From: Flavobacterium sp. TAB 87 | GTDB taxonomy: Bacteria > Bacteroidota > Bacteroidia > Flavobacteriales > Flavobacteriaceae | NCBI RefSeq assembly: GCF_001529295.1 | Contig: NZ_LLWK01000038.1 | Span: forward strand, 186,001 to 250,000 | Direction of reading: 5' to 3' | DNA: 64,000 bases | In this document: positions 26,412 through 34,712 of the stretch, piece by piece | Layout: every line of letters starts with the position of its first letter | Numbering within the stretch: the first letter of the stretch is position 1 | The notes under the pieces: generated by a model | Database searches by the model: none | Told to the model about the DNA's origin: nothing | The model's input: the letters and a program-made list of their open reading frames with translations, nothing else | Program-made: the position numbers and the translations under genes

Positions 26412-27182
26412 ATGAAACACACAAAACTTGTATTATTAATTGCTTTTACAGCGATAAGCTTTGCTGCAAATGCTCAAAAAAAACATACTAAAGAGATGAA
26501 AAAAGTATTATTTGTGCTTACGAGCCACGAAAAATTAGGAGACACGGGAGAAAAAACAGGATTTTGGATTGAAGAATTTGCTGCACCCTATTACGCTTTA
26601 ACAGATAAGGGATATGAAGTAACTGTTGCAAGTCCCTTAGGCGGACAACCACCAGTTGATCCCAAAAGTGATGATAAAAGTGCCGCTACCGAAGACACTA
26701 AAAGATATGATGCCGACACTGCGGTACAAAATAAAATAAAAAACACGCACAAATTAAGCGACATCGATCAAAAAGATTATGATGCAGTATTTTATCCAGG
26801 CGGACACGGACCAATGTGGGATTTGGCTACAGATAAAAATTCAATTGCATTGATTGAATCTTTTTATATGCATAATAAACCAGTAAGTTTTGTGTGCCAC
26901 GCACCAGCAGCATTGAAAAATGTAAAAGTGAACGGCGACTATTTAGTTAAAGGAAAGAAAGTAACTGGATTTTCAAATACTGAAGAAGAAGCAGTTGGTT
27001 TAACCAATGTGGTTCCGTTTTTGTTGGAAGATGTCTTGAAACAAAACGGCGGAGAATACTCAAAAGGAGAAGACTGGAGCGTGTATGCTGTAGAAGATGG
27101 CCTACTGATAACCGGTCAAAATCCAGCCTCTTCTAAACTAGTTGCTGAAAAATTAATGGCGCAATTGAGCGCTAAAAAATAG
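26412..27182 (+). CDS. Exported DJ-1/PfpI-family protein (class I glutamine amidotransferase-like)
   Basis: The 256-residue protein has a signal peptide (about 1-22, ending AANAQ) and a DJ-1/PfpI domain. The nucleophile elbow FVCHAPAAL places Cys at 162 and His at 163, and YPGGHGPMWDL is the upstream conserved loop. The size and insertions resemble the Hsp31-like glyoxalase III/chaperone group. Export to the periplasm is unusual for that group. It sits opposite a LysR regulator and before an aldehyde-type dehydrogenase, suggesting a role against reactive aldehydes such as methylglyoxal (inference). Confidence 0.85.
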   Translation: MKHTKLVLLIAFTAISFAANAQKKHTKEMKKVLFVLTSHEKLGDTGEKTGFWIEEFAAPYYALTDKGYEVTVASPLGGQPPVDPKSDDKSAATEDTKRYDADTAVQNKIKNTHKLSDIDQKDYDAVFYPGGHGPMWDLATDKNSIALIESFYMHNKPVSFVCHAPAALKNVKVNGDYLVKGKKVTGFSNTEEEAVGLTNVVPFLLEDVLKQNGGEYSKGEDWSVYAVEDGLLITGQNPASSKLVAEKLMAQLSAKK

Positions 27183-27195
27183 ATTCTAAGACATA

Positions 27196-27260
27196 AAGGT
27201 TCTAAGTTGTTCCGATTTTAAGTAAATTATTTTACTAGAAATTATAGCTCTTAGAACCTT
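27196..27260. repeat. Inverted repeat between DJ-1 and dehydrogenase genes
   Basis: AAGGTTCTAAG (27196-27206) is the exact reverse complement of CTTAGAACCTT (27250-27260), with 43 bases between. No T-run follows. It could be an mRNA structure or a remnant of an interspersed sequence. Confidence 0.5.
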
Positions 27261-27282
27261 CATAACTTTTAAACAAAATAGT

Positions 27283-28440
27283 ATGTTAAACTTCGAATTA
27301 TACAATCCGACTAACTTAGTTTTCGGAAAAGGACAAATAGAAAAATTAGGATCTTTAGTTCCTAAAAACGCAAAAATTTTATTGGCTTATGGAGGTGGAA
27401 GCATCTTTAAAAACGGTATTCACGAGCAAGTAATTAAAAACCTAGAAGGCTTTGAAATTATAGAATTTGGCGGTATTGAACCAAATCCACATTTTGAAAC
27501 TTTAATGAAGGCCGTTGCAGTAATTAAAGCTGAAAAAATAGATTTTATATTAGCTGTTGGTGGTGGTTCTGTAATTGACGGTGTAAAGTTCATTTCGGCA
27601 GCTGCTCATTTTGAAGGCAATCCGATGGATATTTTGCAAAAACGACTGTTAATTAAAGAAAATGCTGTTCAGTTTGGTTCGATTTTAACTTTACCTGCTA
27701 CAGGAAGTGAGATGAACTCTGGGGCAGTTGTTACCATTGCGTCTACACAAGAAAAATTAGCTTTCGGAGGTTCTGCATTATTTCCAAAATTTTCTATTTG
27801 CGATCCAACCGTAATTACATCTTTACCTAAAAGACAGTTGCAAAATGGTGTGGTCGATGCTTATACCCATGTTTTAGAGCAGTACTTAACTTATCCGCAC
27901 GACGGAATGTTGCAAGACCGAATTGCCGAAGGAATATTGCAAACATTAATTGAAGTTGGACCAGGAGTAGTTGAAAATCCTGCCGATTATAAGTTGGCTT
28001 CTAACTTTATGTGGAGTTGCACGATGGCCTTAAATGGTTTGATTCAGAAAGGTGTCCCTTCAGACTGGGCAACGCACATGATAGGACATGAACTGACTGC
28101 GCTGTACGGCATTGATCATGCAAGAACGTTGGCAGTAATTGCACCAAATTTATACCGTGTTATGTTTGAAACAAAAAAAGGGAAATTAGCGCAATACGGA
28201 AAACGCATTTTTAGATTATCAGGATCTGAAGACGAAATTGCAAATGCAGCTATTGAAGCAACTGTTTCATTTTTACACCAAATGGGAATGGAAACAAAAC
28301 TTTCTGATTACACTGACAAATACGACTCTACTGCCGATTTTATTGTAAAGCGATTTGAAGAAAGAGGTTGGATTGGTTTAGGCGAAAAACAGTTGGTTAC
28401 TTTGGATAAAGTGAAAAAAATTGTTGAAATGAGTTATTAA
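27283..28440 (+). CDS. Iron-containing alcohol dehydrogenase, YqhD-like
   Basis: The 385-residue protein begins with the family N-terminus NFELYNPTNLVFGKG and has the nucleotide-binding AVGGGSVIDGVKFISAA. The metal-binding region includes VVDAYTHVLEQYLTY and the HMIGHELTALYGIDHARTLAV segment with conserved His residues. It belongs to the group III alcohol dehydrogenases such as NADPH-dependent YqhD, which reduce toxic aldehydes. It follows the DJ-1 gene by 100 bases, probably under the divergent LysR regulator. A terminator closes the unit. Confidence 0.9.
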   Translation: MLNFELYNPTNLVFGKGQIEKLGSLVPKNAKILLAYGGGSIFKNGIHEQVIKNLEGFEIIEFGGIEPNPHFETLMKAVAVIKAEKIDFILAVGGGSVIDGVKFISAAAHFEGNPMDILQKRLLIKENAVQFGSILTLPATGSEMNSGAVVTIASTQEKLAFGGSALFPKFSICDPTVITSLPKRQLQNGVVDAYTHVLEQYLTYPHDGMLQDRIAEGILQTLIEVGPGVVENPADYKLASNFMWSCTMALNGLIQKGVPSDWATHMIGHELTALYGIDHARTLAVIAPNLYRVMFETKKGKLAQYGKRIFRLSGSEDEIANAAIEATVSFLHQMGMETKLSDYTDKYDSTADFIVKRFEERGWIGLGEKQLVTLDKVKKIVEMSY

Positions 28441-28464
28441 AAATCTTATCTCTTACAAAAACAG

Positions 28465-28498
28465 AAAGGGCGTTCACATTAAGTTGGGAACGCCTTTT
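28465..28498 (+). terminator. Intrinsic terminator of the dehydrogenase gene
   Basis: AAAGGGCGTTC (28465-28475) pairs with GAACGCCTTTT (28488-28498), with one bulge or mismatch. Confidence 0.7.
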
Positions 28499-28682
28499 CA
28501 AGTTACTAAAACAAAACTAACTAACTCAATTCGGATTTTATTCATTTAAGAAATTCATTTGTAATAAGTTACAACGTGATCATTGTTTTTTTATTGTGTG
28601 AAAAGTTAAAAAAATCTCGTTTTTATCAAAAATTTTCCTAAAACCTTGCAAATAGTCCTCTTTTACAAATTTCTTTACACTC

Positions 28683-28719
28683 TTTTTTTGCATGATTAGT
28701 ACTTTATTAAGTACTTTTG
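28683..28719 (+). promoter_or_regulatory. Promoter of gpsA
   Basis: TTTTTTTG (28683-28690) and TACTTTTG (28712-28719) form a Bacteroidota -33/-7 pair with a 21-base spacer, 19 bases before the ATG. The rest of the 28499-28738 gap is AT-rich and shows nothing else. Confidence 0.6.
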
Positions 28720-28738
28720 CTTCAAATTAATAAAATAA

Positions 28739-29734
28739 ATGAGCGAAAATTTAAAATTTGCGGTAATTGGTGGTGGAAGTTGGGCAACAGCTATTGCGAA
28801 AATGCTATGCGTTAATCTTTCTGAAATCGCGTGGTACATGCGTAATGATGCCGCAATCGAGCATTTAAAAACCCACAAACACAATCCAAATTATTTGAGT
28901 TCAGTAGAGTTTGATCCTGCTAAGCTTAAATTAACAAACAATATTAATGAAGCAGTCGCTTATGCAGATTACATAATTTTTGCAATTCCCTCGGCTTTCT
29001 TAAACGGAGAACTAGAAAAGTTAGAAGTGTCTTTGGAGAATAAAATTATTTTTTCGGCCATTAAAGGAATTGTTCCTGAAACGAGCTTAATTGTCGGCGA
29101 ACATTTTCATGTAAAATACAATATCCCATATTATAACATTGGTGTCATTACAGGACCTTGTCACGCAGAAGAAGTAGCCTTGGAACGTTTATCGTATTTA
29201 ACAATTGCATGTGGCGACGAAGAAAAGGCGAAAAATGTAGCGGAAAGGCTTTCTGGAAATTACATTAAAACAAAAATTACCGACGATATTATTGGTACTG
29301 AATATGCTGCCATGCTTAAAAACATTTACGCAGTTGCCGCTGGAATTGCGCACGGTTTAGGTTATGGCGATAATTTTCAATCGGTTTTGATGAGTAATGC
29401 CATTCGCGAGATGAAGCAGTTTATCAAAAAAGTGCATAAGATGAAACGAAACATTAACGACTCTGCTTATTTGGGCGATTTATTAGTTACGGGTTACTCT
29501 ATATTCTCTAGAAACAGAACTTTCGGAAATATGATTGGAAAGGGCTACACAGTAAAAAGTGCAATGATGGAAATGAGCATGGTTTCTGAAGGATACTACG
29601 CTACTAAAAGCGCCTATAACCTCAACAAAGGTTATGGAGCGGAAACGCCAATTATAGACGCTGTCTATGCCGTCTTGTATGAAGGAAAAGATCCTAAAAA
29701 AGTGTTCAAAAAATTAACTGATTTCTTGGATTAA
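28739..29734 (+). CDS. gpsA: NAD(P)-dependent glycerol-3-phosphate dehydrogenase
   Basis: The 331-residue enzyme reduces dihydroxyacetone phosphate to sn-glycerol-3-phosphate for phospholipid synthesis. It has the Rossmann motif VIGGGSWATAIAKML (about 9-23), IFAIPSAFL, the GPCHAEEV segment and the catalytic Lys region AMLKNIYAVAAGIAHGLGYGDN. Length is normal. It has its own promoter and terminator. Confidence 0.96.
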   Translation: MSENLKFAVIGGGSWATAIAKMLCVNLSEIAWYMRNDAAIEHLKTHKHNPNYLSSVEFDPAKLKLTNNINEAVAYADYIIFAIPSAFLNGELEKLEVSLENKIIFSAIKGIVPETSLIVGEHFHVKYNIPYYNIGVITGPCHAEEVALERLSYLTIACGDEEKAKNVAERLSGNYIKTKITDDIIGTEYAAMLKNIYAVAAGIAHGLGYGDNFQSVLMSNAIREMKQFIKKVHKMKRNINDSAYLGDLLVTGYSIFSRNRTFGNMIGKGYTVKSAMMEMSMVSEGYYATKSAYNLNKGYGAETPIIDAVYAVLYEGKDPKKVFKKLTDFLD

Positions 29735-29757
29735 CAAAATAACATAACAAGTATTAT

Positions 29758-29792
29758 AAAGCCGCTTCTTGATCAAGAATGCGGCTTTTTTA
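29758..29792 (+). terminator. Intrinsic terminator of gpsA
   Basis: AAAGCCGC with TTCTTG pairs to CAAGAA with GCGGCTTT, followed by T-run. It is a long, strong hairpin. Confidence 0.9.
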
Positions 29793-29933
29793 TTTTCTGT
29801 TAACCTATTGATTCATCTGTTCTTTATAAAAATTATAATTTTTAAGAGATATTTGGTTTTATCTAATTCAAATCTTAATCTAATCTTTAGATGACTAAGG
29901 CACAAAACTACTTACCTTTCTTATTTAAAAATT

Positions 29934-30677
29934 ATGGAAAATTTAAATAAAGTTACCAAAATCACAATGTTGTTCTGGATAATGAAAATCGTGGCAACAA
30001 CCCTGGGAGAAACATTGGGAGATTATCTCTCGATGACTTTAAATCTTGGTTATTTTGTTGGCATCTTAATTACTTTTCTGTTTTTTACTTTGGTGCTTGC
30101 CAATCAACTTCGAGCAAAAAAATTCATCCCTACTTCTTACTGGTTGGTCATTATTGCGACAACCACTCTCGGCACCGAAATATCTGATTTTCTAGATCGA
30201 AGTCTGCAATTGGGTTATGCTGTAGGTAGTTGTTTTTTATTAATGAGTTTAGTATTGGTTCTGTTTCTTTGGTTTAAAAAGTACAGCTCATTAGCAGTTT
30301 ATCCCATTTTTGACACCACCAAAGAATTATATTATTGGATTGCTATTTTATTTTCGAATAGTTTAGGAACTGCTTTTGGCGATTTTTTAAGCGATGTGCT
30401 TGGATTCTCCTATTTAACCGGTGCTCTTGTAACCGCAAGTATTATTGTGTTCGTTCTTCTTCTGCATTATTGCACAAAGATAAACGAGATACTACTTTTC
30501 TGGATTGCCTTTATTTTTACAAGACCATTCGGAGCTACTTTTGGAGACTTTTTAACCAAACCAATTGCAAAAGGAGGACTAAACTTAGGAACACTAAACG
30601 CTTCGCTCACCGCTCTATTTCTGATGGCGTGCTTGATATTGTTTTCGCACTGGCAATTAAAAAAGATACAAAAATAA
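29934..30677 (+). CDS. COG4705-type membrane protein with four internal repeats
   Basis: The 247-residue protein is almost wholly hydrophobic, with about eight membrane helices. A motif recurs four times: TLGETLGDYLS at 23-33, TLGTEISDFLD at 78-88, SLGTAFGDFLS at 143-153 and PFGATFGDFLT at 198-208. Each is followed by a Gly-rich helix start. Such four-unit repetition suggests duplication of a two-helix module. The family is described as an uncharacterised conserved membrane protein; no transport substrate can be proposed. Acidic residues inside each repeat could bind a cation. Confidence 0.8.
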   Translation: MENLNKVTKITMLFWIMKIVATTLGETLGDYLSMTLNLGYFVGILITFLFFTLVLANQLRAKKFIPTSYWLVIIATTTLGTEISDFLDRSLQLGYAVGSCFLLMSLVLVLFLWFKKYSSLAVYPIFDTTKELYYWIAILFSNSLGTAFGDFLSDVLGFSYLTGALVTASIIVFVLLLHYCTKINEILLFWIAFIFTRPFGATFGDFLTKPIAKGGLNLGTLNASLTALFLMACLILFSHWQLKKIQK

Positions 30678-30712
30678 AAAAAGGCATTTTCTCAATTTAG
30701 AAAATGCCTTGT
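30675..30712 (-). terminator. Intrinsic terminator for the minus-strand gene at 30.7-31.1 kb
   Basis: AAGGCATTTTCT (30681-30692) pairs with AGAAAATGCCTT (30699-30710). The A-run on the left gives a U-tract on the minus strand. It may also stop the convergent plus-strand gene. Confidence 0.85.
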
Positions 30713-30735
30713 ATAATTTACGCAACAGTATTGTA

Positions 30736-31143
30736 CTACCTTACAATCACTCCGTCTACAAAAAGAATAGGAACTTCTTCCATATTACCTTCAGAAATGG
30801 AGTTGGCCTTAAAAATAAATTTTTTATCGTAAAGTGTGTTTCCGATAAAAAAAGTGACCATAAACTCATTGTTTAATTGCAAGACACTTTTCTCAATCAT
30901 CTCAATTTTCACTACAGAAACTGCCGGAATTTCTGCAAATGCATGGCGCAAAAGAGAAGTTTTTTTCATTTCTCCATCCAAAGTTCCAAATGCTTTTGAA
31001 ACTACCATGACACCATCGATCTGAAAATCACTATCGTTTACTAAATAAGCAAACCAAACTTTTTCCATAAAATCGTCGCTCCATTCTTGAACAGTAGCAA
31101 TAAATACGTTTTCTACTTCCGGTATAACAATGTCTTTTTTCAT
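30736..31143 (-). CDS. Conserved-looking hypothetical protein, 135 residues
   Basis: I do not recognise this protein. It has no signal peptide or membrane segment. It has alternating hydrophobic strands throughout (VENVFIATVQEW, VWFAYLVNDSDFQIDGVMVVS, FMVTFFIGNTLYDKKFIFKAN), which suggests a small beta-sandwich cytoplasmic protein. It lies downstream of pheS on the same strand, separated from it by a terminator, and has its own terminator. Codon use resembles its neighbours. Confidence 0.75.
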   Translation of the reverse strand: MKKDIVIPEVENVFIATVQEWSDDFMEKVWFAYLVNDSDFQIDGVMVVSKAFGTLDGEMKKTSLLRHAFAEIPAVSVVKIEMIEKSVLQLNNEFMVTFFIGNTLYDKKFIFKANSISEGNMEEVPILFVDGVIVR

Positions 31144-31159
31144 ATGGTAATGGATGCTA

Positions 31160-31203
31160 AAAAAAATAGTGATTAGCAGAAAAAGTATCCACTAATCACT
31201 ATT
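31160..31203 (-). terminator. Intrinsic terminator of pheS
   Basis: AATAGTGATTAG (31165-31176) pairs exactly with CTAATCACTATT (31192-31203). On the minus strand it is followed by a U-run. Confidence 0.88.
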
Positions 31204-31220
31204 TAGCTATAATTATATTT

Positions 31221-32240
31221 TTAAATACTTGCTTTAAACTGCTCTAAGAAACGAACGTCATTTTCGTAAAACATACGAATATCGCCAATTTGATACAGCA
31301 ACATGGCGATACGCTCTACTCCAACTCCAAAGGCGAAACCATTATATTCGTCTGGATTAATATCGCAATTTTTAAGAACGTTTGGATCTACCATACCGCA
31401 ACCACCAATTTCTAACCAACCGGTTCCTTTGGTAATTCGGTAATCCGTTTCTGTTTTCAATCCCCAATAGATATCAATTTCGGCACTTGGTTCTGTAAAT
31501 GGAAAATACGAAGGGCGCAAACGAATCTTTGATTTCCCAAACATCTCTTTCGTAAAATAAAGTAACGTTTGTTTTAAATCTGCAAACGATACGTCTTTGT
31601 CAATGTACAAGCCTTCCACTTGATGGAAAATACAGTGCGAACGAGACGAAATTGCTTCATTACGAAACACGCGACCTGGCGAAATAGTACGTATGGGTGG
31701 TTTATTATTTTCCATATATCGCACTTGAACCGATGAAGTATGCGTGCGCAAGAGTACATCGGGATTTGTTTGAATGAAAAAGGTATCTTGCATGTCACGT
31801 GCCGGATGGTATTCTGGCAAGTTCAATGCGGTAAAATTATGCCAATCGTCTTCAATTTCTGGACCTTCAGAAACATTGAAACCAATGTTGGCAAAAATAT
31901 CTATAATTTGATTTTTAACAATCGAAATCGGATGACGAGAGCCAATGATTACTGGTTCTGCTGAACGCGTTAAATCGCCAAAAACACCTTTGGCTTCTTC
32001 TCTGCTTTCCAACAGTTCAACAATTCCTTTTACTTTATCTTCGGCAGCCGTTTTTAAAGCGTTAATTACTTGACCAAATTCTTTTTTCTGATCGTTAGGA
32101 ACGCTTTTAAACTCAGCAAAAAATTCATTTAAAATTCCTTTTTTACTTAAGAATTTGATGCGAAAAGCTTCTAATTCTTCTTTATTCTCTGTCGTAAAAG
32201 CTTCTGCTTCGCCAATATATTCTTTAATCTTGTCTATCAT
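31221..32240 (-). CDS. pheS: Phenylalanine--tRNA ligase alpha subunit
   Basis: The 339-residue protein is the catalytic subunit of class II PheRS. It has an N-terminal coiled-coil arm (about 1-90), motif 2 around [23 protein letters not shown], and motif 3 with the [10 protein letters not shown] and [22 protein letters not shown] segments. [19 protein letters not shown] marks the core start. Length is normal. The beta subunit gene is not adjacent, which is common in this phylum. It ends in a strong terminator. Confidence 0.96.
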   Translation of the reverse strand: MIDKIKEYIGEAEAFTTENKEELEAFRIKFLSKKGILNEFFAEFKSVPNDQKKEFGQVINALKTAAEDKVKGIVELLESREEAKGVFGDLTRSAEPVIIGSRHPISIVKNQIIDIFANIGFNVSEGPEIEDDWHNFTALNLPEYHPARDMQDTFFIQTNPDVLLRTHTSSVQVRYMENNKPPIRTISPGRVFRNEAISSRSHCIFHQVEGLYIDKDVSFADLKQTLLYFTKEMFGKSKIRLRPSYFPFTEPSAEIDIYWGLKTETDYRITKGTGWLEIGGCGMVDPNVLKNCDINPDEYNGFAFGVGVERIAMLLYQIGDIRMFYENDVRFLEQFKASI

Positions 32241-32364
32241 TGTCGTTCCGTAATTGAGATTACAAATTTAATTTTTTTTAGTGAGTACTGAAAAGTTATT
32301 GGTAAATACTCCAAAAACTTTAACAATCATACCTACACCTCTTCTGAAAATCGTCAAATAAAAC

Positions 32365-32721
32365 TTAATCGATCACTTTTCTTTCTAAAAAATAATTTAC
32401 AATTGCTTCTTTCATTAAAACCGATTGCTCTCCAGCTTTTAATGGCGGTAATTCTTCCTTCACTGTATAATGCGGCCAACCTTCGTCATCAAAGAAGTCA
32501 AATTCATAAAAACCATACGGCTCTAATAAACGGCAAATAGCAATGTGCATTAAGTTTAGTTTTTCATCTTTCTTGAATTCTCTATGCAATTTACCTAATT
32601 CTTGAACTCCGACTAAATAAATAATTGCATCCAAATCTAAATCTTCACCTTGTGAAAATTGATTGGAAAGTATATCGACGAGCTTTTCCCAGCGCTCTTT
32701 TAATTGTGTATCTCTTGACAT
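32365..32721 (-). CDS. Hypothetical protein, 118 residues
   Basis: I do not recognise a named family. The protein is mostly helical and acidic (KERWEKLVDILSNQFSQGEDLDLDAIIYLVGVQELGK). Its C-terminal part is aromatic-rich (EPYGFYEFDFFDDEGWPHYTV). No signal or membrane segment is present. Its codon use matches its neighbours. A TATCTTTG on the minus strand (32794-32787) lies about 66 bases upstream of its start, so it probably has its own promoter. Confidence 0.75.
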   Translation of the reverse strand: MSRDTQLKERWEKLVDILSNQFSQGEDLDLDAIIYLVGVQELGKLHREFKKDEKLNLMHIAICRLLEPYGFYEFDFFDDEGWPHYTVKEELPPLKAGEQSVLMKEAIVNYFLERKVID

Positions 32722-32778
32722 TTTTATTGTAATTGTAAATTATGAGGTATAAAGCAAACGTTCAAAATCGTGGTTCTT

Positions 32779-32794
32779 TATCTTTGCAAAGATA
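32779..32794. promoter_or_regulatory. Palindromic double -7 element (overlapping divergent promoters)
   Basis: TATCTTTGCAAAGATA is a perfect 16-base palindrome. Each strand reads the -7 consensus TATCTTTG. It lies between the divergent 118-residue hypothetical gene and cvpA. A second plus-strand TATCTTTG at 32833-32840 lies nearer cvpA. Confidence 0.55.
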
Positions 32795-32865
32795 CGACCT
32801 TGAAAATTAGAATGAATCCTTGATAATTCTTTTATCTTTGTTTTTGAATTAAAAAAAGATTTCTA

Positions 32866-33402
32866 TTGACTACTTTCGATATGATTTTGGGTGTACTGTT
32901 GGTTTACGGATTGTATAAAGGAATCCGAAACGGTCTTTTTGTAGAATTGGCTTCTCTAATTTCTCTTTTGGCTGGAATTTATTTCGCCATAAAATTTTCA
33001 TCTTTTTTGAAAGACCTTATTAGCAAACAGGTTTCCTGGAATCCCAATACCATTCAGATTATTGCTTTTGTACTTACCTTTCTCGCAGTGGTTATTGGTA
33101 TTATGCTTTTGGCTAAAATATTTACCAAGCTGGCCGATTTTGCTTATTTAGGTTGGATTAATAAACTGGGCGGTGGCGTATTTAGACTACTGAAAATGAT
33201 TTTAATTTTGAGTGTCGTTTTTACACTTTTCGAAAAAGTAAATTTTGACAATGCCATTGCCAAGGAAGAAACCTTGGATGCTTCGCTCTTTTATCGTCCG
33301 ATTCAAAAAGTTTCTGGCTTTGTATATCCTTCTATTGATAAATTTTATGAAAAGCTGAAAGAAGAAAAAAATACAGACGTACGCAACGAACAATCGATTT
33401 GA
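32866..33402 (+). CDS. cvpA: CvpA family membrane protein
   Basis: The 178-residue protein has four membrane helices and the family opening TFDMILGVLLVYGLYKGIRNGLFVELASLISLLAGIYFAIKF. CvpA proteins are linked to colicin V export and envelope homeostasis. TTG 32866 is preferred because homologues usually have a few residues before the first D-I/M-I-L-G; the alternative ATG 32881 would remove them. The soluble tail (about 145-178) is polar. A -7 element (TATCTTTG, 32833-32840) lies 25 bases upstream of the TTG. Confidence 0.85.
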   Translation: MTTFDMILGVLLVYGLYKGIRNGLFVELASLISLLAGIYFAIKFSSFLKDLISKQVSWNPNTIQIIAFVLTFLAVVIGIMLLAKIFTKLADFAYLGWINKLGGGVFRLLKMILILSVVFTLFEKVNFDNAIAKEETLDASLFYRPIQKVSGFVYPSIDKFYEKLKEEKNTDVRNEQSI

Positions 33403-33480
33403 TTACTTTATAAAACAAGAAAGCAAAACCTTCTTTCATAAAAGGTCAATTTTTAAAATCGGTACTATTTGCAAAATCTA

Positions 33481-34470
33481 CTATTCTATTTTACCTAAAA
33501 TTTTATCCATCACCCAACTCACGTGCGCTCCCGAAGAACCTTTGGAAGGATGTTTACTTTTTTCTAATAAATCATCTCTCATGGCTTGAACGTGAAAAAA
33601 CTGCACGTTTTCGGGATTTCTAATATTCAAACTCATTTCTTTTTCTGTCGTTAGCAACGTAATGGGTTGCTCTTCAAAAACCGAAAAAGAAATTTTTCCT
33701 TTGCTGCCGTAAATCGTCACAAAATCTTCTCGAAAAGCAGTTCCAAAATTCCAACTTCCAGAACCTGTAACGCCCGATTTGTGCAACCAACTCGCGGTAA
33801 TAGCATCTTTGGCTGTATATAATTCTTGTTGATTGGTGCTTATTCCTTGCACTTCTTTAAAATCTCCTAATAAAAAAGCAAATAAGTCCAATCCATGACT
33901 TGCCAAATCATCAAAATAACCACCAGCTGCAACAGTCGCATCGGTTCTCCAATAATATTCTTTAGATTGGTCGATTTCTTCTGCTGGCTTACTCAAATGC
34001 CAACTGATGTGGCGCACAATACCGATTTTTTGATCATCCAGCCATTGTTTCACTTGTAAGAATCGAGGCAATGACCGTCGGTAATACGCGGTATAAAGTG
34101 GAATGTTTTTAGTTTCAAAAGCTGTTGTAATCGCTAAACACTCCGCATGAGTAGGTGCTAAAGGTTTTTCAATACAGCATGGTTTTCCTGCTTCAGCTAC
34201 TTTTAAAGCGTAATATTTATGAGAATCGGGCGGTGTTGCAATATAAACGGCATCCACTTCTGGATCATTGATCAGATCATCGGCGTCCGAATAGTATTTT
34301 TTAATTCCGTGCCTTTTGGCATAATCTGCAGCTTTTTCGGCGTCTCTACGCATTACTGCCACAATTTCAAAACCTTCCGTTTTTTGATATGCAGGTCCGC
34401 TCTTTTTTTCAGTTACCGCTCCACAGCCAATAATTCCCCAACGAATTGTCTTTGCTTTATAATCTGGCAT
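33481..34470 (-). CDS. Gfo/Idh/MocA family NAD(P)-dependent oxidoreductase
   Basis: The 329-residue protein has an N-terminal Rossmann fold (RWGIIGCGAVTEKKSGPAY, about 10-28) and the EKP motif in CCIEKPLAPTHAE near residue 98. The C-terminal alpha/beta domain contains GGYFDDLASHGLDLFAFLLG, with His in the usual catalytic area. The family oxidises or reduces sugars, inositols and related compounds; substrate is not readable here. It is monocistronic by context. Confidence 0.88.
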   Translation of the reverse strand: MPDYKAKTIRWGIIGCGAVTEKKSGPAYQKTEGFEIVAVMRRDAEKAADYAKRHGIKKYYSDADDLINDPEVDAVYIATPPDSHKYYALKVAEAGKPCCIEKPLAPTHAECLAITTAFETKNIPLYTAYYRRSLPRFLQVKQWLDDQKIGIVRHISWHLSKPAEEIDQSKEYYWRTDATVAAGGYFDDLASHGLDLFAFLLGDFKEVQGISTNQQELYTAKDAITASWLHKSGVTGSGSWNFGTAFREDFVTIYGSKGKISFSVFEEQPITLLTTEKEMSLNIRNPENVQFFHVQAMRDDLLEKSKHPSKGSSGAHVSWVMDKILGKIE

Positions 34471-34712
34471 TATCTTCTATTTTTAATCTTTTTTTTACTT
34501 GCTTCGGAATTTCAAAGATACCTTTTTTATAAAAATTTATTTGTGAAAATATCGCAATACTCGTGCATAAAGTTCTTTATTTTAACTTTAATTAATGATG
34601 CCTAATTCTTTTTGCAGCATAACTTTTTTTCGCGAAGTGGCCGAATATAACAAATTAACTTCCGATAAAAATTATTTATTCCAGTACAGTCCGATGATTT
34701 CAATTGGTAGTT
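34471..34712. other. Intergenic region without recognised features
   Basis: The 242 bases between the repair gene and the oxidoreductase gene are AT-rich. The only open frame here runs into the repair gene on the opposite strand and shows no family resemblance. No terminator, tRNA or repeat was found. Confidence 0.5.

Noticed and set aside
27183-27282. Inverted repeat considered as a terminator after the DJ-1 gene
   Set aside because: The loop is 43 bases and no T-run follows, so it is listed only as a repeat.
30470-30700. 76-codon plus-strand ORF in the COG4705-type gene
   Set aside because: Shadow of a gene with clear fourfold repeats in another frame.
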